A stretch of DNA of 64,000 nt, from assembly GCA_033964015.1 (NCBI GenBank), contig CM066925.1, forward strand, positions 12,260,204-12,324,203, read 5' to 3'. The translations under genes were made by a program, and so were the position numbers. This stretch comes from Scolanthus callimorphus. Taxonomy: Eukaryota; Cnidaria; Anthozoa; Actiniaria; Edwardsiidae. The first letter of the stretch is position 1. Each line of letters starts with the position of its first letter. Shown piece by piece: positions 10,151-22,459 of this stretch. The notes beneath the pieces are model-generated. The model had not been told where the DNA came from, did not search any database, and worked only from the letters and a program-made list of their open reading frames with translations.

Positions 10151-10454
10151 CTCTTTGTGGGTTCTCAAAATATAAAGCATCCTTATGCGATCTCACAAAT
10201 TCCAGCTTCCCACTTTGCGTTCTGTTATTGAGTTCACATCTACCGGTATCACTGAAGAAGTTCAGACTTTGGCACGTGTCCTCTGCTAAGCACTTGTAGT
10301 AACACGTGAATGAATCACGTGCTTGAAGGACTTTGAACACGTGATCGGTGAGTGCTATGCCCGGGATCGACGGTTTGCAGTCTTGCATTCGGGAACGTGT
10401 TGGCAGATTGTGGATGAAGATTAGAAGAACTTGGAGGAACAACTCTGATGAAGG
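10151..10454 (-). CDS. PAN/apple domain exon
   Basis: After a ttacag acceptor the frame reads PSSELFLQVLLIFIHNLPTR, a hydrophobic stretch that could end a signal peptide. The PAN domain follows: IALTDHVFKVLQARDSFTCY, YKCLAEDTCQSLNFFSDTGR, CELNN and ending DALYFENPQRG across the donor gtaagc. The spacing of C-x3-C, C-x-SLNF and C-x-LN matches the PAN_1 fold. No in-frame ATG precedes the hydrophobic segment, so a short 5' exon is expected. Confidence 0.82.
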
Positions 10455-11126
10455 CTGTAAGCATCAAAATGTTAGCGACAGTACACGGCGCCTAAAATGG
10501 AAGGTTACAATGGTAGGCCGGCGAAACCCTAGCTACCAAGAATGCATAAAGTCAAGAGTGGATTAACAAGAGTTAGAATCTTTCCCTACTGTATTTGTCC
10601 ACATCACAGTCAGAAAAGTGTCTATTTTTAGATTTGAATTTCGCGCGCGAAAGTATTCGAATGCTCAGTTTCGAATGCTCGTATACCCAATACACAACAA
10701 GTAGAGAATATCCTACCTTATCTTTGCAACTTTAAAGGTTTTTCGATTGATCTGGGATTTATTTTAGGCTGGATCTCACAACTGTTTGCGTGGCTAGAAA
10801 GTGGGAACACTGTGGATGACGAATTTTCGCGGCAATCCTAGTTCTAAAAATAGACACTTTTCTGACTGTGATTCGGGCGTACATAGTAAATATGGAAACT
10901 CTTGGTAATCCACTCTTGATAAAGTGGAATCATTTAGTCCCTACGTAAACCTAGTTTGGGTACGGTACCGAGATATCCCCCCCCCCCCGGAGGGGGAGCA
11001 TATTGGTCGGGGATGATCTTCTTACCTTTTATTCTCGTCCCCAAGCCTCTTCACCGCCAACTTGAAAATTACACCCAGAATATCCTGGGAACGAGGTTGC
11101 CTCTTGACCATTCTCAACCTCGTTCC
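10455..11126. other. intergenic upstream of the PAN/D8C gene
   Basis: Should hold the missing first exon and promoter, but none was recognised. A fragment at 11036-11098 (ccaacttgaaaattacaccc) is an inverted piece of the MITE that follows. A poly-C run lies at about 10978. Confidence 0.4.
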
Positions 11127-11399
11127 CAGGGTCTTCTGGGTAATTTTCAAGATGGCGGGTCACTCGGAAGAAGGCCCTGGCAAAGGCTGGGCCTTTGTTT
11201 CCACAAGGAGACCGCCTATCGGAGCTAGACGTTATCTTAATAACTTGCGTCATCTTCCCGGCTGTTCGCAAGCCATATCGTATTTTAACTGTGTTTTTTT
11301 AAGCGGTCTCCCTGTGGAAAGCCCGTGGAAAGGCTCCAGCCTTTGCCAGGGTCTTCTTCCGAGCGACCCGCCATCTTGGAAATTACCCAGAAGGCCCTG
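11127..11399. mobile_element. MITE with ~65-bp TIR (CAGGGTCTTCTGGGTAATTT)
   Basis: Left arm cagggtcttctgggtaattt, caagatggcgggtcactcgg, aagaag is inverted at the right, ending aaattacccagaaggccctg. The CAGGG termini are hAT-like; no 8-bp duplication was confirmed. Confidence 0.85.
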
Positions 11400-12127
11400 T
11401 TTGCGTGCGCTAAACCGTGATTGTTATGTTTTTTCAAAACGAGATAAAGAGGTCATTGTTGTAAATGTTGACTGACAAATTATGGTTATCTCATAACTTT
11501 AAAATAAAGTTATTTACGCTATTTTCGTCAATCAGTCTCTGGCCAGCCTTATTTTCATAATGTTGACGCTTGTTTCAGGAAGAACATTGCCGGTTGAAAA
11601 TGCTTCTTTTGGCGCCGCGGTTTATTAAATATGAACAATCAAACGGAAAGTGATTACATAGTTCCATAAAATAATTACTGTTTTATCACGCAATAATCGA
11701 AACCATTAAAAATTGGTACAACTCATCAAGAGGTTTGTTGATATTTTTGAGCTCCCTTAAATTAAAATAAATACAGAAAACCCGATACTTAAAAACCTCC
11801 CACCTACCATGATTTGCTTCCTAGTGCCGCAGAGCTGATCAGCATCCTTGTCTATCTATCACTTGGTATCAATTCAGTGGCACACTTGGCGCCAGTTCCG
11901 TGGTGGATGTTTACGAAGCCAAAAGGGTTGCTTTATTGCGCACTAGTTTATAAGGTGTTCATTCGTATTCTTATTCAGAAATCACTAAAACAATATGACG
12001 TTTTTTTAGATTGATTGATTGATGAACACTTGAAAGCAATGAACACGCTTAGAATTGACTTAGTTGTACTCAGCTGAGCACAGTCTATTCAGCTGCGCAA
12101 ACTCGCTTGCGTTGCGCAAACGCACTG
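11400..12127. other. intergenic, nothing identified
   Basis: AT-rich with short overlapping ORFs; no splice-bounded exon or inverted-repeat element was recognised. Confidence 0.4.
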
Positions 12128-12319
12128 TCTCGAACCCAGAGCTCCCCGGCTCGTCTCCTCGGAGGAGGCTCTGGTGACAGCCATTGACGCATGCGCGAGA
12201 TTTGATACGGAGCCGTTGAGAAACAACTTTCTGCGCATGTTCCAACGTTCAAATCCAGCCAATCAGCGAAAGCCCTCAAATGGATGTCCCCAGAGCCTCC
12301 CCTGCGAGAACGAGAATGA
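12128..12319. mobile_element. MITE family A, 3'-deleted copy
   Basis: Starts tctcgaacccagagctcccc and follows the family consensus to cccctgcgagaacgagaatg. About 25 bp near the right end (the gagcaggggagctctgggt part) are missing. Confidence 0.8.
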
Positions 12320-12630
12320 GCTAGCAAGTGAAACAAGCGTGGCAAAATATCTTGAATTCAGGCTTGTAACATTTGGTTTATTAATATTTATTATGTAAAC
12401 TAGTGTTTATCAGGATTGAGAAACATCGTAATTTGCACGTATGAAAAGTTACGATAATGCCCACTATTGCGAAATTTATCAAATCGAAATGTTTTCGGAA
12501 AAACGTTTGTATAATAAACAGAATAATACATGGGCGAATAGAGATATTTATCTTCTAGTGTTCAAATTTGCTCACTCGTTCGCGCTGCGCGCCCACTCGT
12601 AATCAAAATTTGAGCACAAGATATAGAGGA

Positions 12631-12770
12631 TATTACACGGTGGCGCGAAGATATGGATTTTATTTTCGAGTGGCAAGAACAATATTTTACAAACGAGCGC
12701 AGCGAGTGAGTAAAATATTGTTTTTGACACGAGAAAATGACATCCATATCTTCAAGCCACCGTGTAATGT
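12631..12770. mobile_element. fold-back MITE, TATTACACGGTGGC ends
   Basis: Left tattacacggtggcgcgaag and atatggattttattttc are inverted as gaaaatgacatccatatctt and caagccaccgtgtaat. A central acgagcgcagcgagtgag segment is also found, inverted, just to the left at 12575-12600. Related palindromic words (ccatatc, gatatgg) continue to about 13195, so the unit may be larger. Confidence 0.7.
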
Positions 12771-13369
12771 TCTTTTTATTATATGGATTAGAATTGACAT
12801 AGCGGCAAAATATTACAAACTGAACAACTCACTTGGTAAAGGCGAAAGTGTTTATTTGTGAAATGCTCCCTCAATCTTTCTGATGGCAGTGTCGTTAAGA
12901 ACTAATTTCCCTTTTTGTGTTCCTGTAGCTTTCTCTGCCATAGTTGAAATAAGGTTTTTCTCTTTAAAACTAGAACAAAACTTAGTTTTGTGGCTTAAAA
13001 CTTGTAGGACCGAGCGAGCGAGATTTCACTGCAGACGAAGTCAGGAAAACAACACTGCAAACGTGCACATCCGGGACATTCGGTACATAACTTTTTCATA
13101 TTTTCACTAATGAAGATATGGAAAATACGAGTGTTTTAGTTTCCGGTAAAACACTGGCATCCATATAATAAAATTCCATATCCCCGCGCGCCCATCTCTA
13201 TGTAGCAGAGATTGTACGCGCGCTCTGTGGTAGTCAATTTGATGTCCATATCTCCTGTACGGACCCCAAACAACTACAGTTGACAACTGGTTACTTGCTC
13301 TTATTTACACGGTGCTAAAACATCAATGGAGGAAGAATTCCCATCTTTGATCTTGGATTTCATGCAGAA
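12771..13369. other. intergenic, repeat-like, unassigned
   Basis: Includes segments related to the flanking fold-back element (gaagatatggaaaatacgag at about 13112, and atccatataataaaattcca). No gene was identified. Confidence 0.35.
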
Positions 13370-13379
13370 AATACCTTGA

Positions 13380-13925
13380 AATGAGGGGTGGATCCAGGTT
13401 TTGGAAAAAAAGGGGGGGGGGTGGGGTCTCTAGGCAATAACAACAACAACATCTTTATTTAGAACTCGTAATTGTAGAATACAAGGAATTATAAGAAAAT
13501 TTCAGAATATGGATCATAGGAGCGCGCCAGCCATTTAGTAATAGCAGAAGCTAGTCGAGCTAAATGGCTACGGCCAAGGCGGATATATTGAAAACGATAG
13601 AGAAAAATGTAGAGCAAAATACATCAATACGATGAAGCTAGACGAGCAAATACAAAAGAGACAATAAAGAACAAGGAGCAAACAACAGAGCATAGGAAAA
13701 CTAAAATGTACTGGTTGAATACAAATGAGAGGAAATTCAGTATAAAAAGAGATCTGAAGAGCCTGATTCAGTCATTAGGACTGCTGAAGCCTTGCCTTTA
13801 GGACTGCATTTTTCCATTTAATAAAAACGTTTCGATCACAAAAGAGGGTGCGTCCGCAAAGGGGGGTGCGTCTCACGCAAAGGGGGATGCATCTCACCCA
13901 AAGCACCCCCTGGATCTGCCACTGA
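13380..13925. mobile_element. hAT-like non-autonomous element interrupted by LINE remnant
   Basis: The left gaggggtggatccaggtttt and right ccccctggatctgccactga resemble hAT ends of the CAGTGGCGGATCCAGG type. Between them, 13435-13800 starts with (AAC)n then atctttatttagaactcgta, which looks like the reversed 3' end of a non-LTR retroelement. The near-tandem aaagggggtgcgtctcacgc lies inside the right end. Confidence 0.5.
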
Positions 13926-15365
13926 AATATCTCCGACAGATGCAAAGGATCTGAATGGGGTTAACTGACTAACTGACAAATGGGCATAAAAGTTACCGAC
14001 TACGTCCGATATAAACTTGGATAAAAAATACCGATTAACGACATTTTTACAAATTATTCCAGCCAGTTTATTAGATAAAACGTTTATTCTGAGAAATAGC
14101 GAGTGCTTTGGACTTTTCAGCGCCTGGGAGTGAGACCAGGTGAATTCCGTTCAATTGTGACCCTTCAATTCCCGAGCGTCAAGTTACCAGAGATTACTGA
14201 ATTTCAATAGGTATAACATTCTGGGTATACAACAAGATGACGTGTGCGCATGCGCAAACGGACAACTTAAAATATCCATTCCCGTACCATTAATGCCTAC
14301 TATTGGAATATAAGCAAAAAACATGCTTAACGGCAACGATGAAAAACATTTTCTGCATTATCGTGAGATAAGCTACTGCAAATTAAAAAGAAAACCAACG
14401 TTTCCCGCATGGATCTCTAATACACTCTTCAGGCCTATAAATACGTTGGTGATGTATATTAATTAGTTGATTGTTCACTAACGGTACAAGGGGCGTCCTT
14501 ATATGGTCTGGTGGCCGGGCGTACTCTCACCCATAGGTATCTAGCTACTGAGCAATTCAACACCAGGATAGCGACTGTCAGGGCCGAAATCTCTGGCGTG
14601 GGCGTAAGAACCGTACGATCGCCATACGACGCTTCAGCTCTTTGTCTGGAAGTATGGTCCTATTTTTTTCTTTTTTCCCAAGGCAACGGTAAATGCTGAA
14701 TTTGCAATGGTGTGGACAGGCAAATGATTTATAGTACTTGCACGACTCACAAAGCAGTTCAAAAAATTTTCCATCATTTTATCACAAACAACAAATGGCC
14801 TTACCACCGGCGCCGAGTTAACCTGTGAAAAGCTATCCACTAATAACACCGCTCAAAAATCCGTCATTGACCATAAAACACAAACAAGATAACGGCCTAT
14901 ACACCAAGGAATACACCTAATAACTAGAGCGCATTTAAAATCTCTAGAAGTGGAAGCCATTTGGTAAACAAACCAAAAGAAGAAAAGAAAGGCAGACTTG
15001 TGCAGTTATTCATGCGTGTACACTGGCAGCACTCCAGTATTTTAAATAATAAATACAAAAACGTTTCAGTGCTAGACCTCATATTTTCATAGTTTAACTT
15101 TACGAGGTTAAATAGTAACTTAGTTTTACCGATTACCGACAAAAACCGCAAATTTTAACCGACTACCGACAATTTTCAAGAATTTTAACCGACATCCAGA
15201 CCCCCCTGCATCCAGATCTTGATACAATAACATTTTTGGGTACACCAAAAAATGAAGGCTCTGATCGCATGCTGTATGTACTATTCGCTAAAAGTACTGG
15301 GGAATACATGGTATTGCTATTCCTTTGAAACTTAACAGGATGATTCCAAGACGAGTAACAAGTAG
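13926..15365. other. intergenic, nothing identified
   Basis: No exon with credible splice sites and protein-like content was found on either strand. Short pieces at 13990-14040 and 15125-15190 (cgattaccgacaaaaaccgc, accgactaccgac) show a degenerate ACCGAC-type repeat. Confidence 0.35.
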
Positions 15366-16028
15366 CACGAGCCAAACTCGAGCCCGAGTCAAACACGAGT
15401 CACGAGCCAACTTCGAGTCACTTTTAAAAATCAGTCGGGGCATACAACATTCAAGGCAGCATAATGAGATATTGTCCACTGTGTCATCTTGGTTGGCATT
15501 TTTTTGTTAAAGAATGCTTGTTTTTTTATTTTTGTAAATGTTGTAAAAGAAAGTGCAGCTCTCAAAAGGTAGACTAGGAGCCCTCTAGAAAGGACATCAC
15601 TTCTTTATAAGTCTAAAGGCCCGTTTCTCAAAACGCCCGGTACATTATCGGGAGAGTTTACGGGGAAGTTCATCGGGTACGAGCGAGCGTTTCTCAAAGC
15701 TCTCGGTACGTAATATCCCGTTAGTAATGGGGCCCCGGAATTTTAGTTTTAGGATGTAACAACGAACTTGCCCAAAAACTCATTCACAATTCCTGCGAAG
15801 AAGAAGGAAAAAGTAAAGAAATCAGCTTAAATGTACGAAAACAAGAGCAATTTGTAGTGAAATTGTGCCTTTGGATTGAACATTTGTTTACATTCTTGCA
15901 ATCAATGCGTCAAACTTAAGGTTATTCCCCTGTTTTGCACGGCGCACGCTGTTCTGCGCATGGACGCGCGATCAATTCGTTCGAAAATGACGCAATCGAG
16001 CGCGCGCGCGCAAGCTAAATATCCCCAT

Positions 16029-16070
<42 letters not shown>

Positions 16071-17338
16071 GTTTAATAGCAGTACTTCCACTAGGTGGCT
16101 CTTCGCCTACTATATCTATGTTAAAATCAATAAATTGAGAACTATATATATACTAATATACTAATAAAATGGTAGAAAAAAAAAATATATATATATATAT
16201 AAATATAAATATGTTATAATAATGCTACATTTTATATATAAACAAGTATTTACAAGCATTTGCGCGCATTTAGATCAAAGTAACGACCTTAAAGAGAGAG
16301 GGAATAATTTGAGCGAGAAACACCAAGAAAAAGTCACTTTTTGGGATATTGCGCGAAAACAAGATTGGGCACCCCTATTTTTTATTTTACCATTTCGATA
16401 AGACTTTCATTCCCCTGTTATAAAAAATGTTTAAAGAAATTTCTACGACAATTTTTGAGCTATCGTCATAAAAAGCCCCAAAATGAGACACCAAAGACTC
16501 TCAAATTATCACGAGCGGTGCGCACATTTTTGCACATTTTCAAGAGTAGCGTCAACACATATAGAAAATTAAACATTCCAATGTTCGTCCTAGGTAGTGA
16601 AGCATCCAACAGTTCTGTTCAAACTTGCAAGCGAACTGGATTGCTTCATTAGTGAGCGTTTTATCACAACTTTCTTGTTTCACGTAATACTTCACAAAAT
16701 AGCCCTCAGGCACTAAAAATGGGGTATGTTTGCGCCATCACAGTTTCTAAACGAGCATGGGCACCCCCTCTTTTTATTTCGTATTTTCATTCCTTATATA
16801 CTAAATAGTAAATAGACAAATTAAGAAAAAAATTCTACGACAAGTTTTATTTCAGGGGATTTACCTTAACAGCCAAGCTGTCAAACGAATCGTTTTATTG
16901 GTTGAGAAGCGAGATGGCCGCATCTGATTGGCTAAAAGTCTCCCGGATTATCTGAATGGCGGGAAAAATGTACGGGAAACTTTGGCACTGCGAAGCGAGA
17001 ACTTTTCGAGGACTTTTCGAAGGAAAAAGAGGTAAGTTTTCGGTAATTCAAGCTTGAGTGAGTCTAGTTAAATACTAAGCTTTATCCAGAGTGACTAATC
17101 ACAGGAAAAGAAATCAATTTTTGACGTTTTTTTAAGACTTCAAAATGCTTCCCGGTAACTTAAGCGGGAAATTTCTCGATTTTGAAAAAAAAATACCAGT
17201 GATTGGAGGATGGATTAGACTCGAGCTCGAACTTCATGATGATCGAGAAATAGATTTCCTTGCGATTTTCACAAAAATAACGTTGACTCGAGGTCGGCTC
17301 GTGACTCGTATTTGACTCGGGCTCGAGTTTGGCTCGTG
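15366..17338. mobile_element. 2-kb element with 54-bp inverted arms
   Basis: Arm 1 (15366-15419) reads cacgagccaaactcgagccc, gagtcaaacacgagtcacga, gccaacttcgagtc. Arm 2 (17284-17338) is its reverse complement with about three mismatches. The 1.9-kb interior has an (AAT)n tract at 16032-16070 and no transposase. Whether the arms bound one mobile unit or two copies of a shorter repeat cannot be decided here. Confidence 0.55.
16032..16130. repeat. (AAT)n with LINE 3'-end remnant
   Basis: About 13 AAT units followed by ggtttaatagcagtacttcc and actaggtggctcttcgccta. The layout resembles the (AAT)n-cggtttatta end of the LINE at 62656-63405, so this is probably a reversed, strongly truncated retroelement tail. 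Confidence 0.5.
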
Positions 17339-17876
17339 AAATTAACATACTCTTCCAAGACGTATTTAATTGTGCTCCACACAATTTTGTTCCAGCATCT
17401 CTCGACCGTGGAATCACGCGTCCCTGGAAACTAATAGCGCGAAATTTAAAATGCAAATCATTTGCTTCGTTCGAAAGAACAAATGGCCGCCATGTGGTTG
17501 AAACTCGTTGCCGAGAAATGGAACAAATGTACGCTCGCTTTACCAGAAACCGCACGAAATGTGAGACAATAGCTCAGGTAAGTTAAGCATCGGGTTTTGA
17601 CAAGGAAAGTTCTCCTCGAACAGTGAATTAGCCAAGCCAGAAACTACAAGAACAGGCGACTGCTTTGTCATAATTTATTCAATATACAATGAAGCTCGCA
17701 AATATCCCATGAGCTAGATTTTGTTCACTAGAGTTAACTAGCCGGAAAGGTTGATAGCCTGCCAGCCGGCTCTCCAGTGGGTTTTCGGATATTTGATTTT
17801 TTTGGCGCCTTTGACTGAAGGCCAATATAAACTGACAGATTGACTGTTTGATAGAATTAGTACTGACGGATGGTTT
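17339..17876. other. unassigned sequence with donor-like site
   Basis: An open frame at 17329-17579 (+) ends in ctcag followed by gtaagt, and a second gtaagt occurs at 17031. No protein family is recognised, and the frame has no validated acceptor or start. Confidence 0.3.
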
Positions 17877-20250
17877 GATTGTAAATGTAAAGGTCGGTGG
17901 CCGAATTCCTAGACATGCAGCTCAGAAGCTGAATTACCCTGGGTTTCAATGGCGCCACTGGCAACCAAGCAGCTATAAGCAATGATGGAGGGTTATATAT
18001 ATACAGTACAACTGATTCATTCTTTTATTTTATTTTTCTTCAGAAAGCAAAGTGTCAGAAGCCACACTGGCACAGAGCCATTCATACCAACCAGAGACCT
18101 TCAAACAGACCACCAGACAGACAACATGGAACTCTTCAGACCATCCACCAGACCACAGTGAGCCTTCAGACCATCCACCAGACCACAGTGAGCCCTTCAC
18201 ACCATCCACCAGACCACAGTGAGCCCTTCACACCATCCACCAGACCACAGTGAGCCTTCAGACTATCAGCCAGACCACAGTGAGCCCTTTACACCATCAG
18301 CCAGACCACAGTGAGCCCTTTACACCATCAGCCAGACCACAGTGAGCCCTTCAGACCATCAGCCAGACCCCAGTGAGCCCTTTACACCATCAGCCAGACC
18401 ACAGGGAGCCCTTCACACCATTAGCCAGATGTCACAGGAAGCCTTTCAGACCATCCCTGTCAACCAGACCACAGTGAGCCCTTCACATCTGTTAGCCAAA
18501 CCAGTGAGCCCTTCAGACCATCCACCAGACCACAGTGAGCCCTTCAGACAATCAGCCAGACCACAGTGAGCCCTTAACACCATCAGCCAGAGCAAGGGAG
18601 CCCTTCAGCCAGACCATACAGGCTCACCACAATGAGCCCTTCAGAACATCCACCAGACCAGTGAATCCTTCAGATCATCAGCCAGAGGTCCTTCAGAACA
18701 TTGATTGTAGATGTAAAGGTTGGTGGCCGAATTCCTGGGTCTCAATGGTACCACTGGCAGCCAAGGGGCCACAAGCACTGATTGAGGGTTATGTATACAC
18801 AGTACAACTGAATTATTATTTTTCTTCAGAAAGCAAAGTGTTAACAAAGAAGCCCTTCAGTTCACTGGCCAGACTGGTACAGAACCCTGCACACCAACCA
18901 GAGACCTCCAAACAGACCATCTGACAGACCACAGTCAACCCTTCAGACCATCCACCAGACCACAGTGAGCCCTTCAGATCATCCACCAGACCACAGTGAG
19001 CCCTTACAATCGCCCAGACCAAAGTGAGCCCTTCACACCATCAGCCAGGCCACAGGGAGCCCTTCACACTATCAGCCAAACCACAGGGAGCCCTTCAGAC
19101 CATCCACCAGACCACAAGGTGCCATTCACACCATCAACCAGACCACAGGGAGCCCTTCAAACCATCAGCCAGACCACAGGGAGCCCTTCAAACCATCAGC
19201 CAGACCACAGTGAGGCCTTCAGACCATCAGCCAGAGGTCCTTCTCAGGACATTGATTGTAAATGTAAAGGTCGGTGGCCGAATTCCTAGACATGCAGCTT
19301 ATAAGCTGAATTACTCTGGGTCTCAATGGCTTATATATATATATACAGAGCACAACTGAATTATTACTCTGGGTCTCATTGGCTTATATATATATACACA
19401 GCACAACTGAATATTTTCTTCTTCTTCAGAAAGCAAACCTCCACTTCACTGGCGAGACTGGCACAGAGCCCTTCACACCAACCAGAGCCCTCCAAACAGA
19501 CCATCAGACAAACAGTGAGCCCTTCATACCATCCACCAGACTAACAGTGAGCCCTTCATACCATCCACTAGACTAACAGTGAGCCCTTCATACCATCCAC
19601 CAGACTAACAGTGAGCCCTTCAGACCATCCACCAGACTAACAGTGAGCCCTTCAGACCATCCACCAGACTAACAGTGAGCCCTTCAGACCATCCTCCAGA
19701 CCACAGTGAGCCCTTCAGACCATCCACCAGACTAACAGTGAGCCCTTCAGACCATCCACCAGACTAACAGTGAGCCCTTCAGACCATCCACCAGACTAAC
19801 AGTGAGCCCTTCATACCATCCACCAGACTAACAGTGAGCCCTTCATACCATCCACCAGACTAACAGTGAGCCCTTCATACCATCCACCAGACTAAGTGAG
19901 CCCTTCAGACCATCCACCAGACTAACAGTGAGCCCTTCAGACCATCCACCAGACCACAGTGAGAGCTTCAGACCATCCACCAGACCACAGTGAGCCCTTC
20001 AGACCATCCACCAGACCACAGTGAGCCCTTCACACCTTCCAACAGACCACAGTGAGCCCTTCAGACCATCCACCAGACTAACAGTCAGCCCTTCAGACCA
20101 TCCACCAGACCACAGTGAGAGCTTCAGACCATCCACCAGACCACAGTGAGCCCTTCAGACCATCCACCAGACCACAGTGAGCCCTTCACACCTTCCAACA
20201 GACCACAGTGAGCCCTTCAGACCATCAGCCAGAGGTCCTTTAGAACAGGA
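17877..20250. repeat. three-block 31/32-bp minisatellite complex
   Basis: The unit ccagaccacagtgagccctt + cagaccatcca (31 bp, or 32 bp with ccagactaac) is repeated dozens of times. Three higher-order blocks start at about 17877, 18703 and 19254 with gattgtaaatgtaaaggtcg. Each then has a TATATA-rich stretch and a pyrimidine-rich tttcttcag at 18043, 18829 and 19429, followed by agaaagcaaa. The unit length is not a multiple of three and units contain TGA, so the ORFs that cross it are incidental. Confidence 0.9.
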
Positions 20251-21270
20251 GCCAGATCTTTAACTTATTCATCTAACCAAGCTGTGTTTATGAAATGAAT
20301 AGGCTCTACTCTGCTGACAGGTGCATAATTCCTGGAGTGAAACTCACTTCTCCCTAAGAGGCACTTAAAATGTTTTATTGCTAAGAAGTTGCTCTGTGAT
20401 TGCACTAACAGATCTAGGGGAGGGGCCTAGGGGGCCAGTGCTCCCCCTTACAACTGAACTTTTTTGGGTCATATGTGAGCTTATTTTTTTTTCATATGTT
20501 TTATATGATGGTTTCCCCTCCTTTGGCAATGTGCTTCTCAAATTTCTAGATCTGCCACTGGATTGCCATATCAAACACCTTTTAGTAAATAATTGTTTAC
20601 CAGTTACCTGTCAACAGAACTAGAACCATTCATTTCCTCATCTGTGTTCCTGTTTCTATGGTTGAGCCTGATCCTGATGTCTCTCTTTGTTGGAACATAT
20701 AATAATTTATTATTTTGTCAAATCTGCATCAAATTTCCTAAGATAGAGATTTAAAAAAAACCTAGTTTTTTCACTAAAGAATGAGATTCTATCTGCCCCT
20801 TTTTACTTAATTTTGTCGTTTCAATGCATTAGATGGGATGTCCTTGGCAAAATACAAGAAGTCGGCTTAACTTTTTATTTATTTTATTTTTATTTATTTT
20901 GCTTCGCCAAGAATATATTTGAAGTGGAGGATCCCCATACATGAGGTCATGCAAACATTGACAGGGACACCACAACAGTTTAACACCAATTACTGTGCGC
21001 CCTGGTTAGAAGAAGGGATAAACGGTAAAAAGAAAAAACAAAGTGAAATTAATAGCAGCATGTAATGGGGCTGGCTAGACCGCGCGGAGCGTTGCATTTA
21101 AGACAAACAGATTTCCATGTACAGGGATCTTCCACGTCATACACAGAAATAACCGAGTCTTTATAGTAAGCAGTAATATTCAGGCTCAACCATTGATACA
21201 GGACAGTCGATGAGATTCTTGTTGTACAGGAACATGATTGTAATAGACATTGCAAGTAAAGAAATCAACC
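20251..21270. other. intergenic with hAT-like MITE remnant
   Basis: At 20408-20561 agatctaggggaggggccta and the inverse ctagatctgccactg look like hAT-type ends (CAGTGGCAGATCTAG). The rest is AT-rich with no recognised gene. Confidence 0.45.
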
Positions 21271-21525
21271 AAGGTCCCACAAGGCCCTGATGGCCCCAGC
21301 TGAAAATGGGGCTCCATACGTCAAAACCGGTAGGTGTGTCAGTTCACTGCACTCAGTACTGAGGCTCCTGTACAAGCTTCAAACTGCTCACCAGACAGTA
21401 TCTCCTCAGCTCTCCAAGCTACAACTCTAGGATGCCAGGACATTGTCATTCACACCTATCAGGTGTCTCACATGATTGATGTTGTCATGATGGTAGGTAC
21501 AAATACATGCAGTGCATTCAGCTGA
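21271..21525 (+). repeat. coding-like repeat, arm 1 of inverted pair
   Basis: Includes a frame reading CQFTALSTEAPVQASNCSPD and then VIHTYQVSHMIDVVM. A diverged inverted copy at 24085-24340 keeps the same frame without indels. No family was recognised. It may be a fragment of a transposon protein or a gene exon captured twice. Confidence 0.5.
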
Positions 21526-21984
21526 TCACACATTCTGATTAAGGTAGCATGCCAACTTGTGATAGCAAATCAAGCATATTGGGGACGGTGGGCAATTTAC
21601 TCAAAATACTTTTGAAACATGTAAGGCATCCTAATATGATCCAAGTCCTTGGCGGGCTCGGATGAGAAGCTCTGTTACTAAATTATAGGGGCGCAAATTT
21701 GGTGCAAAATGCAAAATTAATACTTATTTAGCACCACACTCTGTAGATATAAATACAATAACTGGTAATAACAATAATTAAAATAATTATATATTTATTT
21801 GCAATTCTTCTCATTGCATAGTGCAATCTCAAAAAATAAAAAAAGAATGGAAACTGACTTATGAAATAAAAAGCGATTAACAATGGTCTTTTGCTTTACA
21901 ATTTAAAATTAGGTTAGTGAAGGGCATGATGTTAGCAGTCCTGGCAAGGCCCTATTAATTATCTAAAAACTTGTTTGGGTATCA

Positions 21985-22253
21985 GGGCTATTCCATTTTT
22001 AAGCCGAACCCCCCCTACGGAAGAGCTTTTTTTCTTTAGTAACCCCCTCGAAAAAAGAGCCCTTTTTGGATTGCACCCCCTCGGAAGAACCCACGGAAGA
22101 GGCTTTTTCTTATTGTACCCCCTCGGAAAAACCCACTGAAGAGCCTTTCTTTCGGTTTGACCCCCTCAGAAATGGCCATTTTGCTATACCCCCTAAGAAA
22201 ACTTCTTCTGTAGGGGGTGCGGCTAAAAAATGGAATGGCCCTCAATTTATTGC
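21985..22253. mobile_element. MITE with GGGCTATTCCATTTTTAAGCC ends
   Basis: Left gggctattccatttttaagc and cgaaccccccctac are inverted on the right as gtagggggtgcggctaaaaa and atggaatggccc. The interior repeats accccctcggaa-type words several times. Confidence 0.8.
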
Positions 22254-22459
22254 TCATTGGAGTGCTTAATTTAAATGGCCAATTGTGTACTACCTGAAAT
22301 AAAACCGATTTTGCATAACTTTTTAATAAATATTAAATTAATAAAGATTCCCTATAGTCATACTAGCTAATTTAGACCTTGATATATCTTAATATTTAAA
22401 AATATGTAACTTACCTGAAAATACATTTTTGGGTTGAAAATGTTATCGAAAAGGACTAT

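Larger units (their letters stand above)
7267..10454 (-). other. gene: secreted PAN/apple + D8C (uromodulin-type) protein, 5' incomplete
   Basis: Three minus-strand exons, 10151-10454, 8692-8841 and 7267-7634, join with matching phases at GT-AG introns and end in TAG. The product has a hydrophobic leader-like segment, a PAN/apple domain, a short SCQEI module like the start of cnidarian fibrinogen-related domains, and a C-terminal D8C domain. PAN domains bind proteins or carbohydrates; D8C occurs in uromodulin, GP2 and OIT3, which are secreted or surface-anchored. An extracellular, possibly recognition-related role is inferred. The initiator ATG must lie in an unseen upstream exon, because no ATG precedes the leader in frame. 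The window contains no anchor or EGF domains for it. Confidence 0.75.

Noticed and set aside
17329..17586. Plus ORF ending at ctcag/gtaagt as an exon
   Set aside because: No recognised protein family and no convincing acceptor; it overlaps the end of an inverted repeat.
18342..19576. Pro/Ser/His-rich proteins from the 31/32-bp minisatellite
   Set aside because: The unit length is not a multiple of three and each unit contains TGA in one frame, so frames break repeatedly.
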